Part shown: piece after piece, positions 32,638-40,982 of the stretch
Layout of the letters: each line of letters starts with the position of its first letter
Position numbering within the stretch: position 1 is the first letter of the stretch
Assembly (NCBI RefSeq): GCF_019396345.1
Contig: NZ_JAHKRM010000034.1
Location: forward strand, 62,001 to 126,000
Reading direction: 5' to 3'
Length of the DNA stretch: 64,000 nt
Source: Nonomuraea guangzhouensis
GTDB lineage: Bacteria; Actinomycetota; Actinomycetes; Streptosporangiales; Streptosporangiaceae
Made by a program: the position numbers and the translations under genes
The notes under the pieces: generated by a model
The model's database searches: none
What the model was told of the DNA's origin: nothing
Seen by the model: only the letters and a program-made list of their open reading frames with translations

Positions 32638-34340
32638 GCGAGGCGGACCGTTGTTTCTCGTTCGCCTATTCGGACGGTGGTCAAGGGGCCGTTGCCGTGC
32701 GCCAGCCAGCCGTACACCGCGGACGGCAGGCACCGGGGGTCGGGATCGCCGGCGGCCGCGGTCACCTCGAACCGCCGGCCGTCCCGCAGCGCCAGCCGGA
32801 CCCGCCGCGCACCGACCACCTCGGCGGCCATGAAGCAGCCGGGGTAGCGTCGCAGGGTCTCCTCCGCCCAGCCGCCGGCCGCGTCTCCGCGGACGATGAT
32901 CGCCGCGCTCTCCAGCAGCCGCCGGTCCAGCTCCTCGGCGTCGACGACCAGATGCGGGTCCCGTACCCGCGCTCCCGGCTCGCCGGCGGCGGGGAAGCGG
33001 CGCAGGGCCACGGTGCCGTCCCGGACCTCGGTCTCCACCAGGAACGAGAGCACCTCGCCGCGCTCCCCCAGGGGATCGGGCAGGGCGGTCGCGGCAGGGT
33101 CGGGTCCGGGTTCGAGGTCCATCAGCCGGTACGCGAGGCGCCGTAACAACGTGCCCGCCTGGCCGGACATGCCGAGCGTGCGCCCGGTCACCTCGTCATA
33201 GGCGCCCGGCCGGTACGCGTCCACGATCGCCTCGATCTGGCCCAGCAGGCCCCGGCGCGGGTCGAGACGGGGCAGCGCCCGGGACAGCGCGGCCGTGGGG
33301 GAGGCCGGGTCGAGCTCCTCCGCCTCGCGCCCGGACGAGGCCAGGACAGTGGGGCGGCCCAGCGCGGCACCGTAGAAGGTGACCGACCCGTGATCGCCCA
33401 CCACCACGTCCGCCGCCAGGAGCGCGGCCTGCCAGCCCCGCTGAGGAGGAAGCAGCACCAGGCCCGCGTCGAGGGCGTCCGCCAGCCACAGCCGGAGCTG
33501 GAGGCCGCCGTGGCCGTAGCGGATGTTCGGATGGGCGGCCAGGACCACCTGGTACTCGTCGAACGGCAGCTCGGCCGTCAGGCGCGCGACCAGGTCGGTG
33601 TTGGCGCCGAGCAGGGAGTTCGGGCCCCAGGTGGAGCTGATCAGCACCAGTCTGCGATCACCGGTGCCGAGGGAGCGCCGGTAGCGGTCGCGCCGCGCCG
33701 CGTTCGCCAGGATCCGGTCGAAGCACGGATCGCCGGTCACCACGGCCAGCGGCACCGCCTCCGGACATTCGCCCGCCAACCGGGTCAGCTGCTCGTGGTG
33801 CGACAGGGCGATGGCCGCCGGCACGATCCGGCCGTCGTGCATCAGCTGGCTGCGGGCAAGGCCCGAGACGCCACCCGAAAGGCCGCCTGGGAGGTCGCCC
33901 GGGAGGTCGCCCGGGAGGTCGCTCGTGGCGGCGAGCAGCCGGTTGTGGCCGGCGCCGTGCGGCACCAGCAGCAGCGGCGCCTTCAGCCGGTGCAACTCGC
34001 CGTTGGCGCTGGCGGAGACGGCCAGGTCGAACGGTGTCTCCACGGCCTGCGCCCAGGAGACGACGCGTGCCTCGACATCGCGCAGATAGTCGCCGACCCC
34101 GTCGTCGAACGCCGAACCCGCCGCGACGGTGAACAGCACCTGGACCCGGGGATCCGAACGGAACAGCGGCAGCACGTCCAGCAGCCGGCTCGCCGAGGTC
34201 ACCGTGCGCGCCACCGCGAGGATGTTCCGGCTGGTGCCGACCGTGCGCCAACGGCGAGACCCGGGGCCGATCGGTACCCGAAGCCAACCCTCGCCGCTCA
34301 CCACCACTCCGACCGGCCCGATTTCGCAGTAAAAGCCCAC
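32634..34340 (-). CDS. CDP-glycerol/GT-B-like transferase of unknown role
   Basis: A 568-aa protein of a poorly described actinobacterial family (sometimes mislabelled translation initiation factor 2). It resembles GT-B enzymes such as CDP-glycerol glycerophosphotransferase. Seen are a first Rossmann half (ARTVTSASRLLDVLPLF, PLLLVPHGAGHNR), a second half (VLISSTWGPNSLLG, ADVVVGDHGSVTFYGAALG) and a C-terminal domain from about 400. A 12-bp repeat adds DLPGDLPGDLPGG near residues 140-155. The first 30 residues have unusual codon use, so the true start may lie downstream of GTG 34340. Its stop overlaps that of the NB-ARC gene. Confidence 0.68.
   Translation of the reverse strand: MGFYCEIGPVGVVVSGEGWLRVPIGPGSRRWRTVGTSRNILAVARTVTSASRLLDVLPLFRSDPRVQVLFTVAAGSAFDDGVGDYLRDVEARVVSWAQAVETPFDLAVSASANGELHRLKAPLLLVPHGAGHNRLLAATSDLPGDLPGDLPGGLSGGVSGLARSQLMHDGRIVPAAIALSHHEQLTRLAGECPEAVPLAVVTGDPCFDRILANAARRDRYRRSLGTGDRRLVLISSTWGPNSLLGANTDLVARLTAELPFDEYQVVLAAHPNIRYGHGGLQLRLWLADALDAGLVLLPPQRGWQAALLAADVVVGDHGSVTFYGAALGRPTVLASSGREAEELDPASPTAALSRALPRLDPRRGLLGQIEAIVDAYRPGAYDEVTGRTLGMSGQAGTLLRRLAYRLMDLEPGPDPAATALPDPLGERGEVLSFLVETEVRDGTVALRRFPAAGEPGARVRDPHLVVDAEELDRRLLESAAIIVRGDAAGGWAEETLRRYPGCFMAAEVVGARRVRLALRDGRRFEVTAAAGDPDPRCLPSAVYGWLAHGNGPLTTVRIGERETTVRLA
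33889..33922. repeat. Three copies of a 12-bp repeat inside the GT-B-like gene
   Basis: The unit GGGAGGTCGCCC is repeated about three times in tandem and in frame, giving a DLPG tetrapeptide repeat in the minus-strand protein. It lies in a loop between recognisable Rossmann segments, so it is likely tolerated rather than functional. Confidence 0.8.
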
Positions 34341-34768
34341 CTTATGATGAGGACCCGTCGTACAGGTACGCGGCCGTCCCCATCCCCCGCCGGCGGGAGC
34401 CGCGCGTACTCCTCGATCAGGGTCCGGCGCGGCGAGTGGACGGCACCGTCGGCTACTTTTCCGTCATTTACCATATTCCTGGCGTGTCATTGGAAAGCCG
34501 GGGGAAGTCCCGCTCGCCTCTCCGGTGACGCCGATAAATTCGCCGCCCGACATCCTGGGGCCGCTCTCCTCGTACAAGGCCGCATTCCCCGACAAATCCG
34601 ACGTATTCGTATTATGTGCGGACATGTTGTGAAATGAGGTTTTGCCTATCGTCGGGAGACCGGGCCGGTCGACGGGATTATCGTGGAATATGTTCCGCCG
34701 TATCGGCGTATCCCGGGGAACCCGAAACCGGCGCTCTCATCCAAATCCGTTTCAGGGAGTGATCTCTG
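34341..34768. other. Gene-poor spacer of 428 bp
   Basis: No conserved gene was recognised. The right half is unusually AT-rich for this genome (for example CCGTCATTTACCATATTCC and GACGTATTCGTATTATGTG). It probably contains the promoters of the divergent GT-B-like gene and the secreted peptide gene. Short open frames here lack ribosome sites. A decayed gene cannot be excluded. Confidence 0.4.
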
Positions 34769-35035
34769 ATGCTCAAGCGTCTGCTTCTCACCGCCTCCTT
34801 GGCGGCATCCACCCTCATCGTCACCGGAACGGCCACAACACAGCCCGTCAGCGCCGCGAGCGTATGCCCGCCCAGCGCCCAGCACGTCACCGCCATGCCG
34901 CAGAGCGCGGACAGGAAGTGCGAGTGGCGCTGGTGGCACCACAAGTGGTGCAAGTTCTGCTGGCGGCACGGTCACTGGGAACGTCAGTGGTGCAAGAGCT
35001 GGGACCACGACGACGACCACGGCCACATGAGCTAG
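34769..35035 (+). CDS. Secreted Trp/His/Cys-rich small protein
   Basis: An 88-aa protein. The Sec signal peptide (1 to about 30) is LKRLLLTASLAASTLIVTG... with cleavage near VSA-AS. The mature ~58-aa peptide has five Cys (33, 51, 61, 64, 75) and eight Trp between 53 and 78, interleaved with His (CEWRWWHHKWCKFCW). It ends in the acidic, His-rich tail DHDDDHGH. AGGGAGTGATC precedes the ATG. No family was recognised. Metal binding (CxxC plus His) or a membrane-active peptide are the two readings suggested by composition. Confidence 0.75.
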   Translation: MLKRLLLTASLAASTLIVTGTATTQPVSAASVCPPSAQHVTAMPQSADRKCEWRWWHHKWCKFCWRHGHWERQWCKSWDHDDDHGHMS

Positions 35036-35139
35036 CCTCAGCCATCACCATCAGCGCACAACAGTCGCTCCGCGTGGCCCGCCCGCGCGGGGCGATCTCC
35101 CATGCCCCCTGGCAACAAGCTGAACAGCCAGGCGGGACG

Positions 35140-35766
35140 TCAGGGAGATGTCTCCGGGGGGCTCGTCGGTGCCAGGCCGAGTATTCCGGTGGCGACCCGA
35201 TGCAGGTGGACACGGAAGCGCGCCACGGTCCTATCGCCCTGGGAGAAGCCGGCGGGGGGTGAGCTCATCGTGGCATAGCGCACGAAAATGATGACGGTCC
35301 AGGCGATCGTTCGCACGCAGAGTTCCACATCGGCGTCGGGAGCGATCAGGCCCGCCTCGGCCATTCTGTTGAACACGGTGAAGACGCTGTTGACCAGCGG
35401 CTCGTTGTAGATCTGCTCCAGGTCGCGCAGATCGGCGGCATCCCCCAGCCAGCGGTGCATCAGCAGGGCGGAGATGTCGGGGTTGTTCAGGCAGAAGTCC
35501 AGATAGTCGTCGACGAGCGCGTGGATGCTCGCCGCCGCCTGCGGCGCTCCCGACTCGTCGATGCGAGCCAGGGAACGCTCGAAGAGCGCCTTCTGCTCCG
35601 TGTAACCGTGCCCCATCACCGCCAGATAGAGCTCCCGTTTGGACCCCGCGAGCTCCATGACGGTGTCGATGTCCAGCTCGGCGGCCTCGGCGATCTGGAC
35701 CAGCGTCGTCGCGTCGTATCCGAGGGCCGCGAACAGTCGCGACGCGGCCGAGATGATCCTTTCCAC
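35140..35766 (-). CDS. TetR family regulator
   Basis: A 208-aa one-component regulator. The N-terminal helix-turn-helix (IISAASRLFAALGYDATTLV, QIAEAAELDIDTVMELAG, SKRELYLAVM) is typical, with an atypical recognition helix (DIDTVMELAG) instead of the usual YYHF. The C-terminal ligand domain is helical. GTG 35766 has GGAGGGG directly upstream and fits the family start; a longer reading from 35865 adds 33 residues without homology. It is divergent from the Gfo/Idh oxidoreductase, its probable target. Confidence 0.88.
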   Translation of the reverse strand: MERIISAASRLFAALGYDATTLVQIAEAAELDIDTVMELAGSKRELYLAVMGHGYTEQKALFERSLARIDESGAPQAAASIHALVDDYLDFCLNNPDISALLMHRWLGDAADLRDLEQIYNEPLVNSVFTVFNRMAEAGLIAPDADVELCVRTIAWTVIIFVRYATMSSPPAGFSQGDRTVARFRVHLHRVATGILGLAPTSPPETSP

Positions 35767-35894
35767 GCCCCTCCTCTCTGGAACACGCGATTCGAGCCCC
35801 GGTACGCGTGGTCGGCTCCCCTCCCACTCCAACAGATCGGCTGCCAAACTCCGGCAAAGCGACACGCCGGAAGGGGATCTGGCATCATGCGATC

Positions 35895-36869
35895 ATGCGA
35901 ATCGGGACGCTCGGCGCAGCTCGGATCACCCCCACCGCGCTCATCAAGCCGGCCCGTGCCGTACCCGAGGTGGAGGTGGCCGCGGTCGCCGCCCGGGACC
36001 GGTCGCGGGCCGCGGAGTTCGCCGCCAAGCACGGCATCCCGCATGTTCACGGGTCCTACGAGGACCTGGTCGCCGACCCCTCGCTGACCGCCGTCTACAA
36101 CCCGCTGCCGAACGCGCTGCACGCCGAATGGACTCTCAAGGCGATCGAAGCCGGCAAGCACGTGCTCTGCGAGAAGCCGTTCACCTCCAACGCCGCCGAG
36201 GCGCGGACCGTCGCGGACGCCGCGGCGCGGTCCGGCGTGGTGGTGATGGAGGCCTTCCACTACCGCTACCACCCGCTGATGGAACGGGCTCTCGAGATCG
36301 TCGGCACCCAACTCGGCGAGGTCCGGCATGTCGAGACCTGGATGTGCTTTCCGCTGCCCAGGTTCTCCGACATCCGCTACTCGCTGAAGCTCGGCGGGGG
36401 CGCGCTCATGGACGCGGGCTGCTACGCGGTGCACTGCCTGCGGACGCTCGGGCCCGGCGAGCCCTCGGTCGTGGCCGCGGCGGCGCTCACCAAGTCTCCG
36501 GGGGTCGATCGTGCGATGGCCGCCGACCTGCGCTTCCCCGGCGGTGCGACCGGGCGGCTGCACGCCTCCATGTGGTCGGGACAGTTACTCAAGATCGCCG
36601 CGCGGGTCGAAGGCGAACGCGGGTCGCTGCACATCACGAACTTCGTCGCCCCGCAGTTCTTCCACCGGATGACCGTGACCGTCGACGGCGTGCGGCGCCG
36701 CGAGCGGGTCGCGGGCGACGCGACGTACACCTGCCAGCTCCGCGCCTTCGCGGCAGCGGTAGGCCAGGGCACCCCGCCGCTGACCCCACCGGCCGACTCC
36801 GTCGCCAACATGACGATCATCGACGACATCTACCGCAAGGCGGGGCTCCCCGTGCGCGGCGCCGTCTAG
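35895..36869 (+). CDS. Gfo/Idh/MocA family oxidoreductase
   Basis: A 324-aa NAD(P)-dependent dehydrogenase. The Rossmann start is RIGTLGAARITPTALIKPA, followed by NPLPNALHAEWTLKAIEAG and the family CEKPFTSN motif (Lys is catalytic). The second domain follows MEAFHYRYHPLMERAL, with the catalytic His region. It resembles dihydrodiol dehydrogenase/sugar dehydrogenase branches. The substrate is unknown. It is divergent from the TetR gene. Confidence 0.9.
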   Translation: MRIGTLGAARITPTALIKPARAVPEVEVAAVAARDRSRAAEFAAKHGIPHVHGSYEDLVADPSLTAVYNPLPNALHAEWTLKAIEAGKHVLCEKPFTSNAAEARTVADAAARSGVVVMEAFHYRYHPLMERALEIVGTQLGEVRHVETWMCFPLPRFSDIRYSLKLGGGALMDAGCYAVHCLRTLGPGEPSVVAAAALTKSPGVDRAMAADLRFPGGATGRLHASMWSGQLLKIAARVEGERGSLHITNFVAPQFFHRMTVTVDGVRRRERVAGDATYTCQLRAFAAAVGQGTPPLTPPADSVANMTIIDDIYRKAGLPVRGAV

Positions 36870-36873
36870 GGGG

Positions 36874-37911
36874 CTACCTGGCCAGGCGGCTTCGACGGCG
36901 CCGGGACAGGCGCAGGGCGAGGACCAGAATGGCGACGGCCGTCGCGGCGAGGCCGGTGATGAGGACCCACGGCCAGGGCGAGTCGATCAGTGCGGGGATG
37001 CCCCAGCTGGCCGGCTTGCCGGGGAAGAGCAGGGTCGCGGTGACGGTGTGGTGGACCCGTCCGCTTTCCAGCAGGAGCTCGACCTTCCACGGGCCGTCGG
37101 GCAATCGTTCGTCGAGCACGACGGCGACCGGCGCACTCGCGTTGACCTCCAGCGTGGTGCCCAGCTGGGCTGGGAACGGTCCGGCGCCGAGTCCGCCAGG
37201 CCCCTCGCTCAGCCGCATCTTCCCGCTGATGTCCAGGGCGCGCTGGCCGGTGTTGTGTACCGTGGCCTGGACCACGGGCATGCCGTCGGCGGTGCGGCCG
37301 GGGGTCAGCCGGTCGATGCGGAAGTCCGATGGCGGGTCGCCCCCGGGGCCGACGTCGAGATAGATCCTGATCCCGACCCGGTTGACCATCTGGACGCTGC
37401 GGGCGGAGCCGGACACGGATGGGGAGGTCGCCTCGGCGAAGATGGCGCCGTACCGTTCCCCCTTGGTGGCGGACTCGGGAATGGTGATCGTCGCCTTGAG
37501 CGGGACGTTGCTGTGCGGCGGCACGACCAGCTCGGTGCGGTTGACGGACACCCACGAACTCAGCTCGTTGGCGTCGCGGTCCGGCGTCGGCAGGAACTTG
37601 TGATCGCGGATCTCCGCCGCACCGGGATAGACCGAGATGTGCTGGGGGCTGTTGGAGGTGTTCTCGATCTCGAAGCGCCGGGAGATCTTGGTGCCGGGGT
37701 TGATGTGGTCGACGATGTACAGGTAGGCGCGAGGGTCGTCGCGGCGGTTGGCGGAGGCCTCCAGCAGCTTGATGCCGATGACGCCGCGTGAGTCGCGGTG
37801 GGACGGGTCCGGGCCGCCCGATCCGCCTTGTGCGAGGGCGGGGGCGCTGATCGCGCTGATCAGCAGCGTCAGCGCCCCCATCGAGGAGAGCAGCATGATA
37901 CGCACGGCCAC
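36874..37911 (-). CDS. DUF916-like exported protein with C-terminal membrane anchor
   Basis: A 345-aa surface protein. Signal peptide (LLISAISAPALAQG), an Ig-like first domain (IGIKLLEASANRRDDPRAYL... ISRRFEIENTSNSPQHISVY), a second sandwich domain, then one membrane helix (WPWVLITGLAATAVAILVLA) and a strongly basic tail RRRRSRLAR. This is the layout of the peptidoglycan-binding partner of WxL proteins (DUF916/DUF3324 in Firmicutes). The WxL-like gene directly upstream ends 5 bp before the GTG at 37911, so they are cotranscribed. Confidence 0.75.
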   Translation of the reverse strand: MAVRIMLLSSMGALTLLISAISAPALAQGGSGGPDPSHRDSRGVIGIKLLEASANRRDDPRAYLYIVDHINPGTKISRRFEIENTSNSPQHISVYPGAAEIRDHKFLPTPDRDANELSSWVSVNRTELVVPPHSNVPLKATITIPESATKGERYGAIFAEATSPSVSGSARSVQMVNRVGIRIYLDVGPGGDPPSDFRIDRLTPGRTADGMPVVQATVHNTGQRALDISGKMRLSEGPGGLGAGPFPAQLGTTLEVNASAPVAVVLDERLPDGPWKVELLLESGRVHHTVTATLLFPGKPASWGIPALIDSPWPWVLITGLAATAVAILVLALRLSRRRRSRLAR

Positions 37912-37916
37912 TGTGG

Positions 37917-38510
37917 TCAGGTCACCGTGTGCGTGATCGTGCCGGTGTACTGGCCTCCCACGTTGCTCAGGGCGACCGCGATGGTGATCAGCGGGTTCCA
38001 CGTCGCCGAGTTGCTGCCGGTGCCGCCCGAATGGCTGTAGGCGGTGCGCGAGGCGCTCAAGGCCTGTCCCGTCGCGGGAGGTGGGTTGGCACACCCGGTC
38101 TGGCCGGCGGTGAAGGTGCCGTTGCCGGTCGTGGCGCTGGCGGTTCCCGAGCAGTAGGACACGCTGGCGTTGGTGATGGTCTCCCCGGGGTCGTCACCGC
38201 CGCCGGTGGTGAAGGACGACGAGGTCACGGACGCCGTCCAGGTGGGGGTGGCCGAGGCGCGCGCGTCGTTCACGGTGACCGATCCCAGCTGGCCGTAGGC
38301 GTTGCCGCCCGGCGCCGCGTCGTTGGTCAGGTCGACCGTGCTGTTGGGCACGGTGATCTCCAGCGCACCCACGGTCACATCGAAGGTGGTCGTGGTGTTG
38401 CACGCCGTGTTGTTGGCACAGGTGCCGGCCTCGGCCGGTATCCCGGTCAGCGCCCCCAGCGTCATCACCCCCGCCAATCCCACCAGGCCGGTCCTCAAAA
38501 GCGCTTTCAT
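37917..38510 (-). CDS. WxL-like secreted surface protein, paralogue A
   Basis: A 197-aa exported protein: signal peptide (to about AEA-GTC), then a Thr/Ser/Asn-rich beta-sandwich with LEITVPNSTVDL, LGSVTVNDARA and the Trp motif PTWTASVTSSSFTTGGG. It ends in GTITHTVT. The same Trp motif and ending occur in the divergent paralogue at 38863. Four Cys (two near the N-terminus, two around SYCSG/TGCAN) could make disulfides. It forms an operon with the DUF916-like anchor. Confidence 0.75.
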   Translation of the reverse strand: MKALLRTGLVGLAGVMTLGALTGIPAEAGTCANNTACNTTTTFDVTVGALEITVPNSTVDLTNDAAPGGNAYGQLGSVTVNDARASATPTWTASVTSSSFTTGGGDDPGETITNASVSYCSGTASATTGNGTFTAGQTGCANPPPATGQALSASRTAYSHSGGTGSNSATWNPLITIAVALSNVGGQYTGTITHTVT

Positions 38511-38862
38511 GCTGGTGAATTCCCCTTGAACTCGCATGGAACGTCGACATCGAAAATCCCGGCCCGCTTCCGGCCCAGGATGTGGGGACATTAACACGGA
38601 GCGAAAGCGACTCCTCCGCCGATACGGTCAATCGCCCCACCAAAAAACGCCAAGCCTTCGAATACCGTCATTGACCGGTCGCAGCACCCCGGCCCATGAG
38701 CTCCCTATCAAAATTCTGCATAAGTGTTGGTGACGAATTTACCGGCCACGAGGATTGCCCTATGAACGCGGCCCGCCATCCGCCGCTTAAACTGCCGACG
38801 ACTTTTCGCTTGTCGAAGCGTGCGGTCCAGTTCATGCAGGTTCATCGGAATCGAGGAGATAC
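38511..38862. other. Divergent promoter region between WxL-like paralogues
   Basis: A 352-bp spacer separates the two divergent paralogues. It holds AT-rich stretches (AAAATTCTGCATAAGTG near 38708) and no recognised gene. The promoters of both surface-protein units must lie here, which would allow joint control. Confidence 0.45.
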
Positions 38863-39414
38863 GTGCGGACATTCGCCTCGCTGATGGCGTCGATCGTCGT
38901 AAGCCTCGGGCTCGCCGCTCCTGCGGCCCCCGCGGCCGCCGCCGGTGCCATCGGTGCCGCGACGAACTCCACGTTCGCCTTGCACGCCAACACCCTCACG
39001 ATCACCGTGCCCGCCTCGAGCAACCTGGGAAACGGCACTCATGGCAACTCGCTCAGCGCCATCCTGGGCACGATCACCGTGGAGGATGGCCGTAACGGGT
39101 CCATGACCTGGACGGCGACGGTGACGTCCACCAACTTCACCACCGGCGGCGGGAGCGCCGGCGAGACGATCACCAAAGGCAACGTCTCGTACTGGTCCGG
39201 CCCGACCACCTTCTCATCGGGCGGTGGCTCACGCTTCCCGGGGCAGCTCACCCCAGCGGACAAGGTTCCGCTGTCCTCGCCTGTGACCGCGTTCAGGGGG
39301 ACCAAGGCGCCGCTCGCCACCGTCACCAGTTGGCAGCCGACACTCGTGGTCAGTGTCCCGATCGCGGCCGTCTTGGGCCGCTACACCGGCGTCATCACCC
39401 ATACGGTCACCTGA
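38863..39414 (+). CDS. WxL-like secreted surface protein, paralogue B
   Basis: A 183-aa exported protein starting at GTG 38863 (GAGGAG upstream). The signal peptide ends near AAA-AG. The mature domain parallels paralogue A: LTITVPASSNLG, LGTITVEDGRNG, MTWTATVTSTNFTTGGG, a central SYWSGP, and a matching end GVITHTVT. It has no Cys, unlike A. It is likely bound non-covalently to the cell surface. Confidence 0.75.
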   Translation: MRTFASLMASIVVSLGLAAPAAPAAAAGAIGAATNSTFALHANTLTITVPASSNLGNGTHGNSLSAILGTITVEDGRNGSMTWTATVTSTNFTTGGGSAGETITKGNVSYWSGPTTFSSGGGSRFPGQLTPADKVPLSSPVTAFRGTKAPLATVTSWQPTLVVSVPIAAVLGRYTGVITHTVT

Positions 39415-39716
39415 TCGCCCGCTTTCCGCGGACGCGATTCTCGGTATGCGGCGAAGCTGACATTTCCCACTGGCTTGGCCGGTGAATTGGCGGACTCATG
39501 ACCGGCCACAAACAAAGACTGCCGAGGCGGAACGGCGGCGCCGGGAGATATTGGGACGGCTGGGCCGGACAGAGGTGAGGAATGTCCGGTGCATCAAGTA
39601 TTCGGCGGAATTCGCGGCGGATATTCGAGCATTCCGGACGCTGGGCCGACAACACCCGCCCGGAGTCCGTTGCTCGTCCGTCCGATTTCTTGCCGTTCTA
39701 CCTGAAAGGGAATGTC
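39415..39716. other. Spacer with no recognised gene
   Basis: A 302-bp gap between the WxL-like protein and the propeller gene. It has mixed composition and short open frames without ribosome sites. The promoter of the propeller gene should lie at its right end, where GAAAGGG precedes the ATG. Confidence 0.4.
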
Positions 39717-40835
39717 ATGCGTCGACGCGCCAGAATCCTCGGATATCCACTCGCCGTCATGGCCCTGCTCCTGGCGGCCCACATACCGGCCGCCGCATCC
39801 GATGCCAAGCCACCCTATCCCCCCATGCCCCCACGCCCCTGGGTCAAGCTCTGCCTCAAGCTCAAGCAGCAGCCGGCCCACAAGCACATCCGGTGCACCA
39901 TCCCGCCCACCAACCCGCACGGACGCGGCCCCCTGCGCATAGCCGACTCCCTGCGCACACCGACGATCAACGAGATCGCCATACCGACCTACGGGGCTGT
40001 TCCCGTCGGCATCACCTCCGGGCCGGACGGCAACATCTGGTTCACCGAGAACTACGGCAACAAGATCGGGAAAGTCACCCCTGGCGGCGTGTTCACCGAA
40101 TACAGCCTGCCCACCGCGGACTCCCAGCCCGGGCACATCACCACCGGCCCCGACGGTGCTCTGTGGTTCACCGAAGCGACCAACAACAAGATCGGACGCA
40201 TCACCACCTCCGGGACGATCACCGAATACAGCCTGCCGACCAGCGGTGCCTACCCATGGGGCATCACCGTCGGCCCGGACGACAACCTGTGGTTCAGCGA
40301 GACCAACGTCGACAAGGTCGGAAAGATCACCACGTCCGGGACGGTCACCGAATACAGCCTGCCGACCAGCGGCGCCTACCCCATGTTCATCACCACCGGC
40401 CCTGACGACAACGTGTGGTTCACCGAGCCCCTCCTGGGCAGCCTCGCGAAGATCACCACCAGCGGAACCGTCACCGAGTACGCCGGTCCCAGCGGCGCGT
40501 TGCCCATCGGGATCACCACCGGGGCCGACGGCAACCTGTGGTACACCGATGCCCAGGGAAGGATCGGTAAGTCCACCACAGGCGGTAGCTTCACCGACTA
40601 CGCCCTCAGCGATCCCAACAGCTTCCCCTGGGGCATGACCCTCGGCCTGGACGACAACATCTGGTTCGTCGAACAGAGCAGCAACATGGTCGGCAGCATC
40701 ACCACAGGCGGCACCATCAGCGAAGACGCCCTTCCGACCGACTACGCCGGTCCCATGCAGATCACCGTCGGATCCGACGACAACCTCTGGATCACCGAGG
40801 ACTTCGTCGACCAGCTCGCCATCGTCACCCCCTGA
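39717..40835 (+). CDS. Secreted seven-bladed propeller, virginiamycin B lyase (Vgb)-like
   Basis: A 372-aa exported protein: signal peptide to about AAA-SD, a Pro/Lys-rich linker (30-80), then about seven repeats of ~42 residues with the Vgb/SMP-30 signature GPDGNIWFTE and KITTSGTVTEY. At least two adjacent repeats are nearly identical even in DNA. The repeats after about residue 150 contain no His, while Vgb lyase needs His/Glu/His in the late blades, so streptogramin inactivation is unlikely. A carbohydrate- or protein-binding surface role is inferred from the neighbours. Confidence 0.85.
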   Translation: MRRRARILGYPLAVMALLLAAHIPAAASDAKPPYPPMPPRPWVKLCLKLKQQPAHKHIRCTIPPTNPHGRGPLRIADSLRTPTINEIAIPTYGAVPVGITSGPDGNIWFTENYGNKIGKVTPGGVFTEYSLPTADSQPGHITTGPDGALWFTEATNNKIGRITTSGTITEYSLPTSGAYPWGITVGPDDNLWFSETNVDKVGKITTSGTVTEYSLPTSGAYPMFITTGPDDNVWFTEPLLGSLAKITTSGTVTEYAGPSGALPIGITTGADGNLWYTDAQGRIGKSTTGGSFTDYALSDPNSFPWGMTLGLDDNIWFVEQSSNMVGSITTGGTISEDALPTDYAGPMQITVGSDDNLWITEDFVDQLAIVTP

Positions 40836-40982
40836 CCTGACCGGATCGGCAGCCGCGCACCTGGCGTCGCGGCTGCCGATTCGTGCGTCCGTACACGGTG
40901 AGCATCCCCTGGCCGAACGCCTACTTGTAACGTCCTACATAATTGGTAGGAAATTAGAAGTTAGGAGTAGGGATTTGGAGGG

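Noticed and set aside
39717..40835. Streptogramin resistance gene
   Set aside because: The late blades lack the histidines needed by Vgb lyase, and the protein is secreted.
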